Source: Siniperca chuatsi (lineage: Eukaryota; Chordata; Actinopteri; Centrarchiformes; Sinipercidae). Taken from it: a stretch of DNA of 64,000 nt. The position numbers and the translations under genes were made by a program. Under the pieces are notes generated by a model, which saw only the letters and a list, made by a program, of their open reading frames with translations, searched no databases and had not been told where the DNA came from. Shown piece after piece: positions 58,577 through 64,000 of the stretch; the first letter of the stretch is position 1, and every line of letters starts with the position of its first letter. The stretch is taken from NCBI RefSeq assembly GCF_020085105.1, contig NC_058063.1, positions 2,007,001 through 2,071,000 of the forward strand, given 5' to 3'.

Positions 58577-61500
58577 TCAGTCCTCCAGGACGATGGGTTC
58601 GCTGGTGCTGGAGGGGAGCAGGGGCATGGCCAGGGAGCGGGGGGGCGGCGGGAGCTTGATCCGGACCAGGAGGTGAGGTTTCCTCGCTGCCCGACGCATC
58701 TCTGACTGGGTCAGATGTTTCCTCAGAGCCCTGGTTGAACGAGAGCACCAGAATATCATTTACGAGGCCCACTCTAGTCCAATACTTTAAACACCTCTAT
58801 GATAAGCTTCTCTTCATCCACTATGAAAGCTACAAGACTGCAAGTTTGACAAAATACTAAGTGGACATTGAGATAGCATTGTTTTGTCAAACTACTGTTT
58901 CTGAGGTCAAGAATGTACTTTCATGCTCAAGACTAAAGAACAGTGTGTGTTATAACCTGACAATAAAAGAAGTCAAGTGCAGTAGCTTGGATGTGCCAAG
59001 TGAGGGAGAAAATAAATACATCCAATAAAAAGAAATAAATAAATGCTGCTGCTTTTCTCGAGTGTAAATCGGTAATGATGCTGGTATGCGGTATAAGGTT
59101 GTCGCACAACCGGTGTGTTTCGGACTTCATTTACTCTCATGAATGCTGAACTATAGATTACTACCTGTATTTCACAAAGCCTTCATATTGTTATTACTTT
59201 TGTGTCGGTTATAATTCTAAACCCTTGATGACAAGAGTGTGTTTACACATACGATTTACATACAAGGAAAGACCAAAGCTGAAATATGACAAAAATAAAA
59301 TACCAGTGCAAATTGTATTTGATTAGACTGTCTGGGCGAGACGCAGTGGGGAGTGTGTCTTGCCTTGCCTAGTGTATACCCCGACAGATTTACATTCTAC
59401 TTTCTTAATTCAGACTGCAAACTTCCCAACTGATGCGGTCAAGAATGTTTCAATTAAATTGAACTATCTGTTAAATGGCTGCATCCCCAACTCAGCCTGT
59501 CAGTAGTGTCTCCAGGTGTTCCTTACTCTCTAACAGAAAATTAATTACAACATATACAAGCTGCTTAAGTGGACATAATGGGCTATTACTGTGGTTGAAC
59601 CTTCAACAGTGGAACCCCCTGTGACACTGCTTTTCTTTTTTACAATTTCAGGAGCCATTATAATTTAAGAAATGTATCATAACAAACTTGAGGTACTTCA
59701 CATCACACTTTTTGAACCTTTTTTTGGATGTTAGAGCGGCCGCAGGTGTTGTGGTCTTTCATCCCACTGTAGTCTTGCTTAATTAAAAAAACATGTTTTT
59801 CTTTGCAGTATTTGGCTTTGCACAAGTGAGGCCAGTAACCCTGGTTACTGTACTCGTGAGGCCTTCCTTTCTCCAACCTGCTGTTCCCACTGTACCCCAG
59901 CAGTTTAGTAATAGCAGTAGTAGTAGACGTTGTAGGAGTACAGTGTTTGCAATTGCTGATAAGAACAGATAATAGAGCAGCCATGGCTGACAGTAATGTT
60001 AGCTCTGCCTGAATATTCCTAAACATTCATTTAAATATCACCCTCTGAGCTTGGACGAGGAAGGTCCCTACACCCACGACGACTTGTCACACATGAAAAC
60101 ACATTCAGTACATATGAACATGGACTAATGGTGCGGCATGACACAGGCTTCACCTTTAAGATGATAGGGTTTTAATGATAGGACTAAAACAGTGAAATGT
60201 ACCTGGTGTCCTTTGTAGCCACAAACACCACAGGGTTGGGTGCCTCCCCCTGGCTGACCTTCTGCCGCTTGATGACCGACTGAGAGGTGGTCCTCATACC
60301 TGAAGTATACGGCCTCCCATTGGCTGGGTAGGGCACCCCTGTAGCCTGTGAACCAATGAAAGACCAGAATAAGTGTGGAGCAGCCTCAGAATAGTTGGAA
60401 AATTGTCACTTCGGAAGATTCCTCAATTGAACATTGAACATCGTTTCTTTTAGGCTGAAGAGAAGTTTCACATTTTAGGGACAATACTGAGGAGAATAAT
60501 GGAAACATTGATAGTAACTACCACAACACATAGAATCAGCTGTTGCAGCTAATTGTAGGTCACAGAGGCTCACAGAGGAGCTGATGCACACACCCTCCAA
60601 ATCTCAACAACGCTTTGTACGGACCTGCATGTCAAGAAAGTTTGGTTGATTCAACTCCTGTCAGGAGGTGGGTTCAAAACGGAGACAAGCGTAAACGTAC
60701 TACATACACATATATAAGAAACTTATATCCAAGCGACTCTCGTGCACGTTTTCCTACATGCAGCTTGGAGATGTGTAATTCCAGTTTATGTGAGCATATT
60801 CTTAAAAATTATAAACCAGCAGTGCTGTAAACACAGTGTACGGTGTGTGTGTGTGTGTGTGTGTGTGGGGAATACGGACGCTGTCGAAGCCTCTCTTTCC
60901 CAGCAGGCTTTGGCCCACACGGGGCTGGCTGGCCTGATTCCTGTTGATCGGTGTTGGGGGTCCTCTAGATGCCTTCAGTTTCAGAGGAGCTGAGATGGCT
61001 GCAGAGACACAACAACACTCCTCAACAACCAATCATACTGGAGAAAGGACAGATAAGACACATGTAGCAATTTAGGATTCAGAGACCTGCTGAGAAGTGG
61101 TGGTCACATGATGTGTTCTTACCTAAATCCTTCACTATGGTGGCCAGTGACTGTCGAGGCACCAACTTGCTCTTCAGGGGAGTTTTTGTGGCTTTGGGCA
61201 GCCTGATCATACCTGAAGAAACAGATATAACATTTGAACCAATGTACAATGTGGTTTAGATTAATCTTCTTATCTAATCTGCTGATGTTACACAGTATAT
61301 TTAAAAGCATGAATAAATATCAAAAAGTATGAGTAGAGTATGTGATGCTACCTGAACATCCTAAAGTTAAAGTAGTTTAAAAATAAGCTTCAAAGATTTG
61401 CTTCAAGAAAGCATAAATTACATATGATGGTCGAGCATAAAATCCTGTCTAACCTTATTAATAAGTACTGAGTATTGATGTGTGTGTGTGTACATACACT

Positions 61501-62083
61501 CAGCCTTGACGGCGTTGGCATTGATGGAGGCGTAGGGCCGCCGTGCCGCGCGGCGAGGCTGCAGGATGTCCTCACACACCCGCCGGGCAATGCGGGTCAG
61601 CTTGGTGGTCTGCAGGATGAATGTCTGCCGGTTCTTGGCCAGCAGCTTGGCTCGACCCTCATTGCGGGTGAACGGCGACATGCCCTGGACCTCCTGACGT
61701 GTCATGTGACCGCGGGGGCCTGACTCCTGGATGGAGAGGAAGAAGGGACACCATGAGGAAGCAACTCAACTAGAGACATGTCATTCTGAGCGGTCAACTC
61801 TTGAAAACAATGTTGGAACAGCTCATTTCTTGTTCATAACTCAAGTCTAACCACTGCAATAGCATGATTAATTTCTATACTGCTTTTGACTGATATAAAA
61901 GACATTACTTAACTAAGATGAGACTGTAAGGAAGGAGACTTACAGAGCCAGCTCTTGCAGCGCCCTCTAGCTGTGTGGGGGTCTTCAGGCCTCCATATTT
62001 CTTCCAATAGATCCAGCAGGAGGCGCACAGTCTGCACTGCATGTTGGGAGGCCCCCAGGCATACCACTGAGGAGACTGGGCCG
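58577..62083 (-). CDS. mta2: Metastasis-associated protein 2 (NuRD subunit), C-terminal six coding exons; 5' part outside window
   Basis: Coding exons in transcript order: 61944-62083 (start approximate), 61498-61726, 61123-61212, 60880-60998, 60203-60345, 58577-58730; phases are consistent. The first exon encodes the second half of the GATA-type zinc finger ([28 protein letters not shown]). Next come [19 protein letters not shown] and [20 protein letters not shown], then [12 protein letters not shown], the tail [22 protein letters not shown] and the terminal EPIVLED. These match vertebrate MTA2 rather than MTA1/3. MTA2 scaffolds the NuRD histone-deacetylase/remodelling complex through BAH, ELM2 and SANT domains, which lie beyond the right edge. 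The acceptor of the first listed exon could be at 62084 or 62076, differing by eight bases. The 60880 donor (gtccgt) is weak and followed by a CA repeat. Confidence 0.95.
60843..60867. repeat. (GT)12 microsatellite beside an mta2 donor
   Basis: On the transcript strand this is a CA tract starting about 11 bases after the exon 60880-60998 donor. Confidence 0.9.
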
Positions 62084-62099
62084 CTGGGTTGGTGAGGGT

Positions 62100-63520
<1,421 letters not shown>

Positions 63521-63585
63521 AATAGCCGAACCTTATATTGATTCAGATGTGAATTTGATACAGCATAGTGAGGCTGACAGACGAA

Positions 63586-64000
63586 GAAGAAAAACAAAAT
63601 GAAGACTTTGGAGTGGCCTAGTCAAAGTCCTGACCTGAATCCTATTGAGATGCTGTGGCATGACCTCAAAAAGGCAGTTCATGCTTGAAAACCCTCCAAT
63701 GTGGCTGAATTACAACAATTCTGCAAAGATGAGTGGGCCAAAATTCCTCCACAGTGCTGTGAAAGACTCATTGCAAGTTATCGCAAACGTCTGATTGCAG
63801 TTGTTGCTGCTAAGGGTGGAGCAACCAGTTATTAGGTTTAGGGGGCAATCACTTTTTCACACAAGCCCATGTAGGTTTGGATTTTGTTCTCCCTTAATAA
63901 TAACAACCTTCATTTAAAAACTGCATTTTGTGTTTACTTGTGTTACTTGTTGTTTGATGATCGGAAACATTTAAGTGTGACAAACATGCAAAAAAAAAAA
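63586..64000 (+). mobile_element. Second Tc1 copy, opposite strand, 3' end
   Basis: The plus strand encodes [20 protein letters not shown] through a stop to WAKIPPQCCERLIASYRKRL and VVAAKGGATSY. After that come the Tc1 3' non-coding end (gggggcaatcactttttcac, aaacatttaagtgtgacaaa) running off the window. The first part is an inverse duplicate of 62937-63085. Confidence 0.85.

Overview
The window is vertebrate nuclear DNA from a ray-finned, probably percomorph, fish. Its genes are small-exon, GT-AG spliced vertebrate genes. One of them, a four-finger CCCH protein of the cth1 type, is known from fish. The space between genes is filled with typical teleost repeats: L1 and CR1/L2/Rex1 LINEs, Penelope-like elements, Tc1/mariner, hAT-like MITEs, a tRNA-derived SINE and long dinucleotide microsatellites.

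Five host genes can be supported, all on the minus strand. From left to right they are: (1) the first coding exon of an EHBP1-family gene, best ehbp1l1, at 8.6 kb with a CpG-bearing upstream region; (2) a complete three-exon K2P potassium-channel gene of the TWIK group, best kcnk7, 27.4-39.2 kb; (3) a complete eleven-coding-exon taf6l, 41.8-49.3 kb; (4) a complete two-exon cth1, 51.3-53.0 kb; (5) the last six coding exons of mta2, 58.6-62.1 kb, whose 5' part lies beyond the right edge. In human, EHBP1L1-KCNK7 and TAF6L-MTA2 are two separate neighbourhoods on 11q12-q13; here they sit together within about 55 kb.

Region by region: 1-8.5 kb is probably ehbp1l1 intron 1 and holds several MITEs and an AT-rich array. 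9-27 kb has no supportable host gene and holds a nested L1 + CR1/L2 insertion, a Penelope 3' end, a likely solo LTR and a 991-bp element flanked by TTAA. 29-39 kb is the first intron of kcnk7, about 9.8 kb of nested L1, Rex1, Penelope and MITE debris plus an exon-like SWIM zinc-finger fragment. 39-62 kb is gene-dense with few repeats. 62.8-64 kb is a rearranged Tc1 transposon next to an (AT)n tract.

The host genes do not form one pathway. taf6l (SAGA-type coactivator), mta2 (NuRD corepressor) and cth1 (mRNA decay) are all gene-expression regulators; kcnk7 and ehbp1l1 are membrane and trafficking genes. The most unusual host-gene observations are a K2P channel with both selectivity filters altered, and a taf6l 3' splice site preceded by a (TG)27-T5 tract in front of an exon of 129 bp, a multiple of three. 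I found no previously unknown defence or mobile system that I can demonstrate; the best candidates for undescribed units are the TTAA-flanked element and the SWIM-fragment segment between inverted AT-rich arms.
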